Origin: Proluteimonas luteida
GTDB lineage: Bacteria; Pseudomonadota; Gammaproteobacteria; Xanthomonadales; Xanthomonadaceae
Direction of reading: 5' to 3'
Assembly (NCBI RefSeq): GCF_021191695.1
Contig: NZ_JAIWPT010000014.1
Coordinates: forward strand, 1-64,000
Length of the DNA: 64,000 nucleotides
Shown in pieces: positions 6,747-14,635 of this stretch; positions within the stretch are counted from its first letter, which is position 1, and the number at the start of each line of letters is the position of its first letter. Both the position numbers and the translations under genes were made by a program. The notes beneath the pieces were generated by a model. That model did no database searches, was not told the origin of the DNA, and saw only the letters and a program-made list of their open reading frames with translations.

Positions 6747-7952
6747 TCAGCGCATCGGGTCGCGCGGGTCCTCGAAGCGATCCTCGACCGCAGGATCGTC
6801 GGCCAGCGGCGGCGCCGGGGCGGATTCGTCGGGCAGGCCGATCTCCGCGCGCATCTCCGGCGGCGGCACGAACTCCGGGGGCTCGGGCCGCGCCTCGCCC
6901 ATGCGCACGCCCTCGGCCCAGTACAGCACCTGGGCGACGGCCTCGAAGAACTCGCTGCCGATGTAGTCGTCGATCTCGACCTTGGCGTTGAGCCCGCGCG
7001 CCAGCGGCACGTTCTGCAGGATCGGCACGCCCGCCTCCTCGGCGACGCGCTTGATCTCCTCGGCGACGTGGCCCTCGCCCTTGGCGACGACCACCGGCAG
7101 GTCGTCGTCGCCCTGTTCGTACTGCAGCGCCACGGCGATGTGGGTGGGGTTGGTCACGACGACGCTCGATCCGCGGACGGCATTGAGCATGTTCTGCTGC
7201 GACCACTCCTGATGCAACTGCTTGCGCCGCTGCTTCACGTACGGGTCGCCCTCGTTCTCCTTGACCTCCTGCTTGATGTCGCGCCGGCTCATGCGCAGCT
7301 TCTTGATGTAGGAGTACTTCTGGTAGGAGGCGTCGACCGCGGACACGAAGAAGAACACGAAGATCGTCCAGATGCCGATCCACTTGAGCGCATGCCAGAT
7401 CGCGCTGCCCATCGAGGGCGGCGGCGAGAACGGCAGGTTCAGCAGGTTGGGGATCATGCCCCACAGCACGATCCCGCCGATGCCCAGCAGCGCGGCGCTC
7501 TTGAGGATCGACTTGATCAGCTCGACCAGGTTGTCCATCGAGAACATCTTCTTGATGCCGCTGACCGGGTTGAGCTTGGAGACGTCGGGCGTGACCTTCT
7601 TCATCGTCGCCACCGGGCCGACCTGCAGGAACTCGACCAGCAGCGCCAGCATCACCGCCAGCAGCAGCAGCGGCAGGGTCATCGCCAGGAACGTCCGGGC
7701 GGCCATCGGCACGATCGACTGGAACGCGATGTCGAAGGGCTGCTGCATCACCGTCAGCGCATGCTCGAACAGCGCGCGCGCGTTGCGGAACATCGAGCCC
7801 ATCATCAGCCAGCCGCCGACCAGCCAGCCCATCACCAGCACCGTGCTGGTCAGCTCGCGGCTCTTGGCGACATTGCCGTCCTTGCGCGCGTCCTTGAGTT
7901 TCTTGGACGTCGGTTTTTCGGTCTTGTCGGCGCCCTCGTTCTCTTCTGCCAT
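6747..7952 (-). CDS. sctU: type III secretion export switch protein SctU (YscU family)
   Basis: The 401-residue protein has the cytosolic start TEKPTSKKLKDARKDGNVAKS, four membrane segments (about residues 35-55, 80-110, 140-165 and 188-208) and a cytoplasmic domain with NPTH at 268-271, the site of self-cleavage between N and P. Family knowledge: cleavage switches the export apparatus from early substrates to translocator and effector secretion. The sequence (ADKTEKPTSKK, FSMDNLVELIKSILK, SYIKKLRMSRRDIKQE) fits YscU better than FlhB. It has a proline- and acid-rich C-terminal tail of about 55 residues. No other export gene is adjacent, so it is an orphan or a cluster edge. An upstream ATG at 7982 adds ten unlikely residues. 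Confidence 0.85.
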   Translation of the reverse strand: MAEENEGADKTEKPTSKKLKDARKDGNVAKSRELTSTVLVMGWLVGGWLMMGSMFRNARALFEHALTVMQQPFDIAFQSIVPMAARTFLAMTLPLLLLAVMLALLVEFLQVGPVATMKKVTPDVSKLNPVSGIKKMFSMDNLVELIKSILKSAALLGIGGIVLWGMIPNLLNLPFSPPPSMGSAIWHALKWIGIWTIFVFFFVSAVDASYQKYSYIKKLRMSRRDIKQEVKENEGDPYVKQRRKQLHQEWSQQNMLNAVRGSSVVVTNPTHIAVALQYEQGDDDLPVVVAKGEGHVAEEIKRVAEEAGVPILQNVPLARGLNAKVEIDDYIGSEFFEAVAQVLYWAEGVRMGEARPEPPEFVPPPEMRAEIGLPDESAPAPPLADDPAVEDRFEDPRDPMR

Positions 7953-8246
7953 ACGCCTTCCACGGAAAACAGCGGGGAACACAATCGAAGCAGTGCGCGG
8001 ATGCGCGCGGAAACCGAGGCTAGCACGCGTTTGTTATGCTGCCGTCCGCACGCGCCGCGGCGTATCGCAGCGTGGAGACGGCGCCGCCGCCGGTGTTGGC
8101 AGCCGGCATTCAGCTTCGGCCGCGCCACGACGCGGACCACGGCAGACCCCTAGGGCCAGCCCGAGATAGCCGGCAGATGTCGCCGGCGTTACAGTCCCGC
8201 CATCGCCGCCATTGCGGTCCCGCCAGGTCCTCCAGTTTCCCCCGAC

Positions 8247-8561
8247 ATGAGCAGCATCCAGTCCGACGCCACGTTCAACGCCGCCAGCCTCGACCGGCTG
8301 GGCAGCCAGGTCTCGCTCGACGACCTGCGCCGCCAGTCCGGGCCGGAGGTCGCTGCACCGGACGCAGGCCTTGCGGACGTCGCCTATGGCCCGCAGGTCG
8401 ATGCCGGCGAGGATGTGCTGAACGTCGCGGCATGGGAAGGCACACCGGCGGGGCATCGCCAGCTTGCCGGCGATGCGGCGTTCGAAGCGCGGCTGGGCCA
8501 GCTGGACCTGTCGCTGGCTGCCGACACTGCCTCCGACGCGATCCTCGACGCCCTGGCCTGA
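8247..8561 (+). CDS. hypothetical 104-residue protein divergent from sctU
   Basis: The frame MSSIQSDATFNAASLDRLG... encodes a small, acidic, Cys-free protein with no signal peptide and a helical C-terminus (FEARLGQLDLSLAADTASDAILDALA). Size, composition and position opposite sctU would suit a type III secretion inner-rod or secreted accessory protein, but no family signature was recognised. The 294 bases between it and sctU hold no other gene and must contain both promoters. Confidence 0.5.
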   Translation: MSSIQSDATFNAASLDRLGSQVSLDDLRRQSGPEVAAPDAGLADVAYGPQVDAGEDVLNVAAWEGTPAGHRQLAGDAAFEARLGQLDLSLAADTASDAILDALA

Positions 8562-8616
8562 GGTTCCCCTTCACGATGCTTCCCGGTCCGCGCTCCGCGG
8601 GACCGCGACGTGCCCG

Positions 8617-8686
8617 CCTGATCTGAATGGCCTGATCTGAATGGCCTGACCCGAATGGCCCGTTCCGGATGGCCCGTTCCGGATGG
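8617..8686. repeat. five tandem copies of a 14-bp unit
   Basis: Five units lie head to tail: CCTGATCTGAATGG twice, CCTGACCCGAATGG once, and CCCGTTCCGGATGG twice. The last four bases (ATGG) never change. Fourteen is not a multiple of three, so the array is not a coding repeat. It lies just upstream of the gene at 8785. Confidence 0.9.
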
Positions 8687-8784
8687 ACGGCACCCCGCGG
8701 CTGCAGGGTGACCCGTGGCGGTGCCGTCGCGTTCGGCTACAGTGCGATCCGCATGCCATGCCGCCGCCCCGACCCGCCGATCCG

Positions 8785-9465
8785 ATGAATGCCGCCGTTC
8801 CCACCGCGCAGTCCCTGCGTGCCGCCGCCGACCGCATGGTCTCGGCGCTGGCTGCGCACAGCGACCCCGAGTACCGGCTGACAGTGCTCAAGCGGCTGGT
8901 GCGGCGGCTGGGCGAGGAGCGCTATCCGGTGTTCCTGCGCCTGCTCGGCGTGGTCGCCGAAAGCGACGACGCGCATGCGCAGCGGCTGCTGGCCGAGACC
9001 TTCGGCACCGCGCTGCGGCGCATGGACCTGCCCGGCGGCGCGCTGAGCTCGTGGGGCGCGACGCGCCTGCCCGACAGCACGGGGCCAGTCGATGTCAGCG
9101 CGTTCTCCGGCCAGTTCTTCGGCGGCACGCCGCGGCGCATGCTCGGGCCGGTGGAGTACCTGACGGTGTGGCACCTGCAGCGCACCCAGCGCACGGCGCT
9201 GTCGGCGGACACGTTCCGCACCAGCCTGGCGCGGATGATCGCGCTGCTCAACCGCAGCGAGGACGCGCGCACGCTGTATCCGCAGAAACTGGCGGCCGAT
9301 GCGCAGAACGAGCTGGAAGGCGCCTATACCCGCGCCACGCGCGAGCGGCTGGCGGCGATCGCGGCCGCCTGGAAGGCCGGGCGCACGCCCGACGAGATCG
9401 CCCAGGCCGCGCTCGACGCGACCGGCACCGACACCCCGCACGGCTGGGTGCTGCGCGATCTGTGA
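8785..9465 (+). CDS. hypothetical 226-residue protein
   Basis: The frame from ATG 8785 (MNAAVPTAQSLRAAADRMV) encodes a soluble, helix-rich protein without signal peptide or membrane segment. An in-frame ATG at 8758 would add nine proline-rich residues. Blocks such as EYRLTVLKRLVRRLGEERYP, GPVEYLTVWHLQRTQRTALS and RTLYPQKLAADAQNELEGAY look conserved in character but I do not recognise the family. Third-position GC is very high, supporting real coding. The lipoprotein gene follows 77 bases downstream on the same strand. Confidence 0.65.
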   Translation: MNAAVPTAQSLRAAADRMVSALAAHSDPEYRLTVLKRLVRRLGEERYPVFLRLLGVVAESDDAHAQRLLAETFGTALRRMDLPGGALSSWGATRLPDSTGPVDVSAFSGQFFGGTPRRMLGPVEYLTVWHLQRTQRTALSADTFRTSLARMIALLNRSEDARTLYPQKLAADAQNELEGAYTRATRERLAAIAAAWKAGRTPDEIAQAALDATGTDTPHGWVLRDL

Positions 9466-9542
9466 CCCAGGTGGCGGCGCCTGCGGCTGCGCTTGTCGGC
9501 GCGGCGGGCGCCCCGCAAGATGCGGCATCGGCTGAACGGGGG

Positions 9543-10553
9543 ATGCCTTCGATGACGACGCGCGCGGACAACGCCCGCAGGGGATGGCGGTGGGCACGCG
9601 TGCAGGTGCCGCGCCGCGCGGCGCACCTGCTGCCGGGCGCGCTGCTGGCCCTGGGTCTGGCCCTGGCCGGTTGCCGCCAGGACGCGCCGCCCGCGGCCGG
9701 GCGCGCAACCGCAGCCGCCCCCGGCGCGGACACGCCCGCCGGCGCGGTGCAGCTGCTGACCGGCCACCTGCGCGCCGGCGACCTGTCGGCCTTCGCCCGC
9801 GATGCGACGCCGGCCGCGCTGCAGCCGGCACTGGAACAGGCCTGGCGCGACGGCGGGTCGCGCTGGCCGTTGTCGGAACTGCCGCTGGCGCCGCAGTTCC
9901 CGGCGATGCTGGCCGGCCTGGCCGCGCCGCAGTCCGAACGCACACTGCTGGTGGCGTTCAACCACCAGTTCGCCGGTGCCGAGCGCGAGCTGCGTGCCGC
10001 CGCCGAATCGCTCGGGGTGTTCGCGATCCAGTACCTGGAGCACGACCCGGCGGTCAGCGACGGCGAGCGCGACCACTACAGCCAGGTCGTGACCGCGATC
10101 AGCCTCTGGGCGCACCGCGCACCGCTCGCCGACCGCGCGCATGCGCAGGCGGCGCTGGCCCTGCTGGCGCCGGCGGCGCGCACGGCCGGGCTCGATTCCG
10201 ACGCCGCGTTCGCCGAGGCCGGCATGCACGGCAGCCTGCACCGGCTGCAGCCGGTGATCGTCGCCGCGAAACAGGCCCTGCTGCCCTACGGACTCGATCT
10301 CGACGCCGCGCTGGCCAGCGTCGAGGCCACGCTGCAGACCCAGACCGGCGACACCGCGCAGGTCCGGATGCGCTACACCCTGGCCGGACAGCCGATCGAC
10401 GTGCTGGTGGCGGTCGAACGCCACGACGGGCGCTGGTTCGTCAGCGACTTCCTGCGCAACGCCGAGGCCGCCGCCGCGACGTCCGCGCCGGATCCGCCCG
10501 CCGCGCCCGAACCGGCCGATGCACCCGCCGGCCCGCCGGCCGCCGGCCCCTGA
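9543..10553 (+). CDS. hypothetical lipoprotein
   Basis: The 336-residue protein has a basic start (RRGWRWARVQVPRR), a hydrophobic core and LALAGC, a good lipobox, so it should be lipidated at that Cys and anchored on the periplasmic side. After an Ala/Pro linker there is a domain beginning AGAVQLLTGHLRAGDLSAFARDATP. The C-terminal part (VRMRYTLAGQPIDVLVAVERHDGRWFVSDFLRNA) resembles the fold of scaffolding-type lipoproteins. It ends in a Pro/Ala-rich tail. The family was not identified. ATG 9543 and ATG 9552 are both possible starts. Confidence 0.7.
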   Translation: MPSMTTRADNARRGWRWARVQVPRRAAHLLPGALLALGLALAGCRQDAPPAAGRATAAAPGADTPAGAVQLLTGHLRAGDLSAFARDATPAALQPALEQAWRDGGSRWPLSELPLAPQFPAMLAGLAAPQSERTLLVAFNHQFAGAERELRAAAESLGVFAIQYLEHDPAVSDGERDHYSQVVTAISLWAHRAPLADRAHAQAALALLAPAARTAGLDSDAAFAEAGMHGSLHRLQPVIVAAKQALLPYGLDLDAALASVEATLQTQTGDTAQVRMRYTLAGQPIDVLVAVERHDGRWFVSDFLRNAEAAAATSAPDPPAAPEPADAPAGPPAAGP

Positions 10554-10603
10554 ACGGGCGACGACATGCGGGCCCCGACCCCGGCTTGGGCATAATGCGA
10601 CGG

Positions 10604-13438
10604 ATGCCCGACCAACCCACCCTCCAGTTCCCGGACGCCGGCGACGGTCGACCCGACGATCGCAGCGCCCCGGCCGGGACGCCGGCGGACACCGCGCCGG
10701 CGCCCGCCGCCGGCGACCAGCCGCTCCGCAACGGGGCCGATGTCCCGCCCGCCGGGGGGCCGCCCGACGCCATGCACGCGGCCGCAGGCTCGACGGATCC
10801 CGATCTGGCCCGCGGCCTGCCCGACGCGGCGCACACCGCGTCCGCCGACCCGGCAGGCGAAGCCCCGGCCAACGGCGACAACACCCTGCCGGTCCCGCTC
10901 GCGGCGCCGCGCACGCGCCCGGCGCGCCGGCCGTGGTGGGCGAGCCTGCTGGGCTGGCTGATGCGGCCGTGGATCAACCTGAAGATCGAGCCGCAGGCGC
11001 CGGAGGCGCTGGTCGACCACCGGCCGGTCTGCTACGTGCTCGAGGACTACGGCCTGTCGAACGCGCTGATCCTCGAGCGCGCCTGCCGCGAGTCCGGGCT
11101 GCCGTCGCCGCTGCAGCCGCTGCCCGGCGATCCGCTGGGCCGCAAGCGCGCCTACGTCGCGCTGTCGCGGCGCAACGCCGGCGGCGCGCTGGCGCTGGCG
11201 ATGGCCACCGGCAAGCCGGTGTCCAAGTCCACCCACTCCGAATCGCTGGCCCGGCTGCTCGAGGCCCACCGCCTCGATCCCGCGCTCGACGTGCAGCTGG
11301 TGCCGGTTTCGATCTTCGTCGGCCGCTCGCCGGACAAGAGCAACGGCTGGTTCTCGGTGCTGTTCTCGGAGAACTGGACCATCGTCGGCCGCTTCCGCCG
11401 GCTGCTGTCGATCCTGCTCAACGGCCGCGACACCCTGGTGCGCTTCGCCGAGCCGGTCGCGGTGCAGCCGCTGCTGGCCGAGAACCTCGATGCCGAGCGC
11501 ACCGTGCGCAAGCTCTCGCGCGTGCTGCGCATGCACTTCAACCGGGTGCGCGAGGCGATCATCGGCCCCGACCTGTCGACCCGGCGCCTGCTGATCGACA
11601 AGGTGCTGGCCTCGGCCACCGTCAAGGACGCGATCGCCGACCAGGCCAGGCGCGACAACAGCAAGCCAGAGGACGCGTGGAAGAAGGCCCACGCCTACGC
11701 CTACGAGATCGCCGCCGACTACTCGCACCCGGTGGTGCGCTCGGCCAGCTTCCTGCTGACGACGGTGTGGAACCGGATCTTCCGCGGCGTGCTGGTGCAT
11801 CACCTGGATACGCTCAAGGCCGCCGCGCCCGGGCACGAGATCATCTACGTGCCCAGCCACCGCAGCCACATGGACTACCTGCTGCTGTCGTACCTGCTGT
11901 ACAACCGCGGCATCGTGCCGCCGCACATCGTCGCCGGCATCAACCTCAACCTGCCGGTGATCGGCACGCTGCTGCGCAAGGGCGGCGCGTTCTTCATCCG
12001 CCGCTCGATCCGCGGCAACGCGCTGTACTCCACGGTGCTGGCCGAATACGTCGCCCAGCTGGTCGCCGGCGGCTATTCGATCGAGTACTTCGTCGAGGGC
12101 GGCCGTTCGCGCACCGGCCGGCTGCTCGCGCCCAAGGGCGGCATGGTGTCGATGACGATCCGCGCATTCCTGCGCCAGCCCACGCGCCCGGTGCTGTTCC
12201 AGCCGGTCTACATCGGCTACGAGAAGCTGATGGAGGGCGACAGCTATTTCGACGAACTGTCGGGCAAGGCCAAGAAGAAGGAATCGATCTGGCAGTTGCT
12301 GTGGAGCATTCCGCAGGTGCTGCGGTCGAACTTCGGCCAGGTCGTGGTCAATTTCGGCGAGCCGATCGCGCTGGGCGACATGCTGACCGAGTACGCCCCG
12401 GCGTGGAACGGCAACGCGGTGGCCGACAGCGAGCGCCCCGAATGGCTGTCGCGCACCGTCGATGCCACCGCCCAGCGCATCAACGTCAACATCAACCGCG
12501 CCGCCGACGTCAATCCGATCAACCTGCTGGCGCTGGCCCTGCTGTCCACGCCCAAGCACGCGATGGGCGAGGCCGACCTGCTGGCCCAGATCGCGCTGTC
12601 CAAGCAGCTGCTGCACGACGTGCCGTATTCCGACCGGGTCACCGTCACCCCGCACACGCCCAGGGAGATCGTCGCCCACGGCGAGGAGATCGGCGTGCTC
12701 GAACGCGTGGCGCACCCGCTTGGCGACGTGCTGCGCGTCGACGACGACAAGGCGGTGCTGCTGACCTATTTCCGCAACAACGTGCTGCACCTGTTCACCA
12801 CCTCGGCGTGGATCGCCTGCTGCTTCCTGCACAACCGGCGCATGAGCCGGCACACCCTGCTGCGGCTGGGCCGGACCATGTACCCGTTCCTGCAGGCCGA
12901 GCTGTTCCTGGCCTGGGACGAGGACGGTTTCGCCGAACGCATCGAGCGCACGATCGACGTGTTCGAGCGCGAGGGCCTGCTCGAGCGCATCAACGAAGAC
13001 GACGGCGGCGTGTACGCGCGCAACGCCGGCCAGACCGACGAGGTGTTCCGCCTGCGCGCGCTGAGCCATCCGCTGCAGCAGGCGTTCGAGCGCTACTACA
13101 TCGCGATCTCGGTGCTGGCCAAGAACGGCCCCGGCACGCTGGGCGCGGGCGAACTCGAGAGCCTGTGCCAGCTGGCCGCGCAGCGGCTGTCGCTGCTGTA
13201 CGCGCCGGCCGCGCCGGAGTTCTTCGACAAGTCGCTGTTCCGCGGCTTCATCCAGAAGATGCGCGAGCTGGGACTGGTCAAGCTCGACGGCAACAGCAAG
13301 CTGGTGTTCGACGAGCGGCTGAGCAACTGGGCAAAGGACGCGAAGGTGATCCTCGGCCGCGAGCTGCGCCATTCGATCGAGAAGGTCACGCCGGAGGCGG
13401 TGCGGCCGGCGGAACCGCTCGCGCCGCCTGCCGACTGA
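10604..13438 (+). CDS. plsB: glycerol-3-phosphate 1-O-acyltransferase
   Basis: This inner-membrane enzyme acylates sn-glycerol-3-phosphate, the first step of phospholipid synthesis. The 944-residue protein shows all four acyltransferase blocks: HRSHMDYLLLSY (the catalytic H-x4-D, near residue 420), GAFFIRRS, FVEGGRSRTGR and PVLFQPVYIGYEKL. It is longer than the roughly 807-residue E. coli enzyme because of an Ala/Pro-rich, apparently disordered N-terminus of about 110 residues before WWASLLGWLMRPW. An ATG at 10595 is an alternative start. It ends 15 bases from the converging ydcH-like gene. Confidence 0.95.
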   Translation: MPDQPTLQFPDAGDGRPDDRSAPAGTPADTAPAPAAGDQPLRNGADVPPAGGPPDAMHAAAGSTDPDLARGLPDAAHTASADPAGEAPANGDNTLPVPLAAPRTRPARRPWWASLLGWLMRPWINLKIEPQAPEALVDHRPVCYVLEDYGLSNALILERACRESGLPSPLQPLPGDPLGRKRAYVALSRRNAGGALALAMATGKPVSKSTHSESLARLLEAHRLDPALDVQLVPVSIFVGRSPDKSNGWFSVLFSENWTIVGRFRRLLSILLNGRDTLVRFAEPVAVQPLLAENLDAERTVRKLSRVLRMHFNRVREAIIGPDLSTRRLLIDKVLASATVKDAIADQARRDNSKPEDAWKKAHAYAYEIAADYSHPVVRSASFLLTTVWNRIFRGVLVHHLDTLKAAAPGHEIIYVPSHRSHMDYLLLSYLLYNRGIVPPHIVAGINLNLPVIGTLLRKGGAFFIRRSIRGNALYSTVLAEYVAQLVAGGYSIEYFVEGGRSRTGRLLAPKGGMVSMTIRAFLRQPTRPVLFQPVYIGYEKLMEGDSYFDELSGKAKKKESIWQLLWSIPQVLRSNFGQVVVNFGEPIALGDMLTEYAPAWNGNAVADSERPEWLSRTVDATAQRINVNINRAADVNPINLLALALLSTPKHAMGEADLLAQIALSKQLLHDVPYSDRVTVTPHTPREIVAHGEEIGVLERVAHPLGDVLRVDDDKAVLLTYFRNNVLHLFTTSAWIACCFLHNRRMSRHTLLRLGRTMYPFLQAELFLAWDEDGFAERIERTIDVFEREGLLERINEDDGGVYARNAGQTDEVFRLRALSHPLQQAFERYYIAISVLAKNGPGTLGAGELESLCQLAAQRLSLLYAPAAPEFFDKSLFRGFIQKMRELGLVKLDGNSKLVFDERLSNWAKDAKVILGRELRHSIEKVTPEAVRPAEPLAPPAD

Positions 13439-13452
13439 CGTACCTCGGCCGC

Positions 13453-13668
13453 TCAGGCGGGCTCGTCGGGGATCAGGTCGGACTCGAGCCGGGTGATCAC
13501 GTCCTTGAGCTGCAGCTTGCGCTTCTTCAGCCGCTTGAGCAGCAGCTCGTCATGGGCGCGCGCGACCTGCAACGCCTCGATCTCCGCATCCAGCGCGCGA
13601 TGCTCGGCGCGCAGGCGCACCAGCCTGCCCACCGGCGAATCGGCAATGTCGGAACGTTCGGACGACAT
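13453..13668 (-). CDS. YdcH-like DUF465 protein
   Basis: This 71-residue, highly charged protein is almost entirely helical (HRALDAEIEALQVARAHDELLLKRLKKRKLQLKDVI), the pattern of the DUF465/YdcH family of small coiled-coil proteins. Their role is unknown. The conserved H-x-LD-x-x-I and LKK-x-KL-x-LKD-x-I elements are both present. It converges on plsB. Confidence 0.8.
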   Translation of the reverse strand: MSSERSDIADSPVGRLVRLRAEHRALDAEIEALQVARAHDELLLKRLKKRKLQLKDVITRLESDLIPDEPA

Positions 13669-13828
13669 GCGCCGAGCTTAGCGCAACGCCGCCGCGTTCC
13701 GCCGCTTGGCGGCGGGCCTGCGCGCTGCAACAATGCGCCTGCGCCGATCAGGGGACGGCGCGACGCAGGCGACCGCCGCGTGCCGACCCGTGCGGCACCC
13801 CTGGCCGCGCCTGCCCCGAGGAAACAGG

Positions 13829-14410
13829 ATGTCCCTTCGATCGAAGTCCCTTGCCGCGTCGCTGCTCGCCGCCGCCGCGCTCGCCGCCTCCGCCGGCGTG
13901 GCCGCCCAGGCCAAGTACGACGGCTACCTGTGCTGCAACCTGCGCAGCGACGGCAGCTGGATCAGCGACAGCAACTACGCCGAGAACGGCAAGCGGGTGA
14001 TCCCCGTCGGCACCCCGGCCAGCATCACCGGCTACGGCCGCTACCGCGTCAATGTGCGCATCGACGGCGCCAGGCAGTCGATCGGCAACGACTACAGCCG
14101 CGACCTGGACCTGGGCACGTTCGCCCAGCGCTACGTCGTCACCGAGGATCCGGCAGCGAAGATCGCGACCTATCCGGCCAAGGTCCAGGACGCGATCAAG
14201 CGCGCGAAGATCACCCCCGGCATGACCCGCGAGCAGGTGGTGATGGCGCTGGGCTATCCGATCAGCAGCGAGAATCCGGACCTCGAATCGAACCTGTGGC
14301 GCTACTGGCTCAGCAGCTTCGCCGAGTTCCAGGTGCAGTTCGACGGCGCCGGCCGGGTCAGCGACATCACCACCGACCCCAATACCCGCAACCTGGTCTG
14401 GGTGCCCTGA
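13829..14410 (+). CDS. exported protein with BamE/SmpA-like domain
   Basis: The 193-residue protein starts with a signal peptide (MSLRSKSLAASLLAAAALAASAG, cleavage near AAQA) behind a GAGGAAACAGG ribosome site. Residues about 130-165, ITPGMTREQVVMALGYPISSENP, match the helix-turn start of the BamE/OmlA fold (GMT-x-x-Q-V...LG-x-P). No lipobox is present, so it is probably periplasmic and is not the BamE lipoprotein itself. Two Cys (YLCCNL) are adjacent. Its function is unknown; a role in envelope assembly is only suggested. Confidence 0.75.
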   Translation: MSLRSKSLAASLLAAAALAASAGVAAQAKYDGYLCCNLRSDGSWISDSNYAENGKRVIPVGTPASITGYGRYRVNVRIDGARQSIGNDYSRDLDLGTFAQRYVVTEDPAAKIATYPAKVQDAIKRAKITPGMTREQVVMALGYPISSENPDLESNLWRYWLSSFAEFQVQFDGAGRVSDITTDPNTRNLVWVP

Positions 14411-14440
14411 TCCGCAAGTCCTGACGTCCGCACCATCCGC

Positions 14441-14560
14441 AGCCGCGTAGGGCGGATCCCGACCCACCCTATGCGGCTTCATGGTGTCCGGCATCCGTAG
14501 GTCGGGGCGACGCCCCCGACGCCAGCCGCACACGTCGGCCGCGTGAAGCCGACCTGCGCA
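14441..14560. repeat. REP-type repeat cluster
   Basis: GCCGCGTAGGGCGG faces CCACCCTATGCGGC, and CGTAGGTCGGGGCG faces a later CCGACCTGCGC, giving two imperfect inverted pairs. The CGTAGGTCGG unit recurs at 50235 and inverted at 50343, so it belongs to a family dispersed in this genome. The remaining bases to 14635 hold no gene. Confidence 0.65.
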
Positions 14561-14635
14561 GGATCGGGTCGGTCGTCTTCCCGGGACTTCGGAGAAGAAC
14601 CTGCTTTGCCCGGCGGACGGTTTCCTCCCGTCCTC

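Noticed and set aside
6747..7952. Flagellar FlhB
   Set aside because: NPTH is shared by both families, but N-terminal and linker sequences are closer to YscU, and no flagellar genes are near.
13829..14410. BamE itself
   Set aside because: It has the BamE-like turn motif but lacks a lipobox and is longer than BamE; it is called only as BamE-like.
9584..14424. Very long overlapping open frames of over 1000 codons on both strands across plsB
   Set aside because: They are shadows of plsB in GC-rich DNA where stop codons are rare. Their translations are Arg/Ala/Pro-rich with no motifs, while the plsB frame has all acyltransferase blocks.
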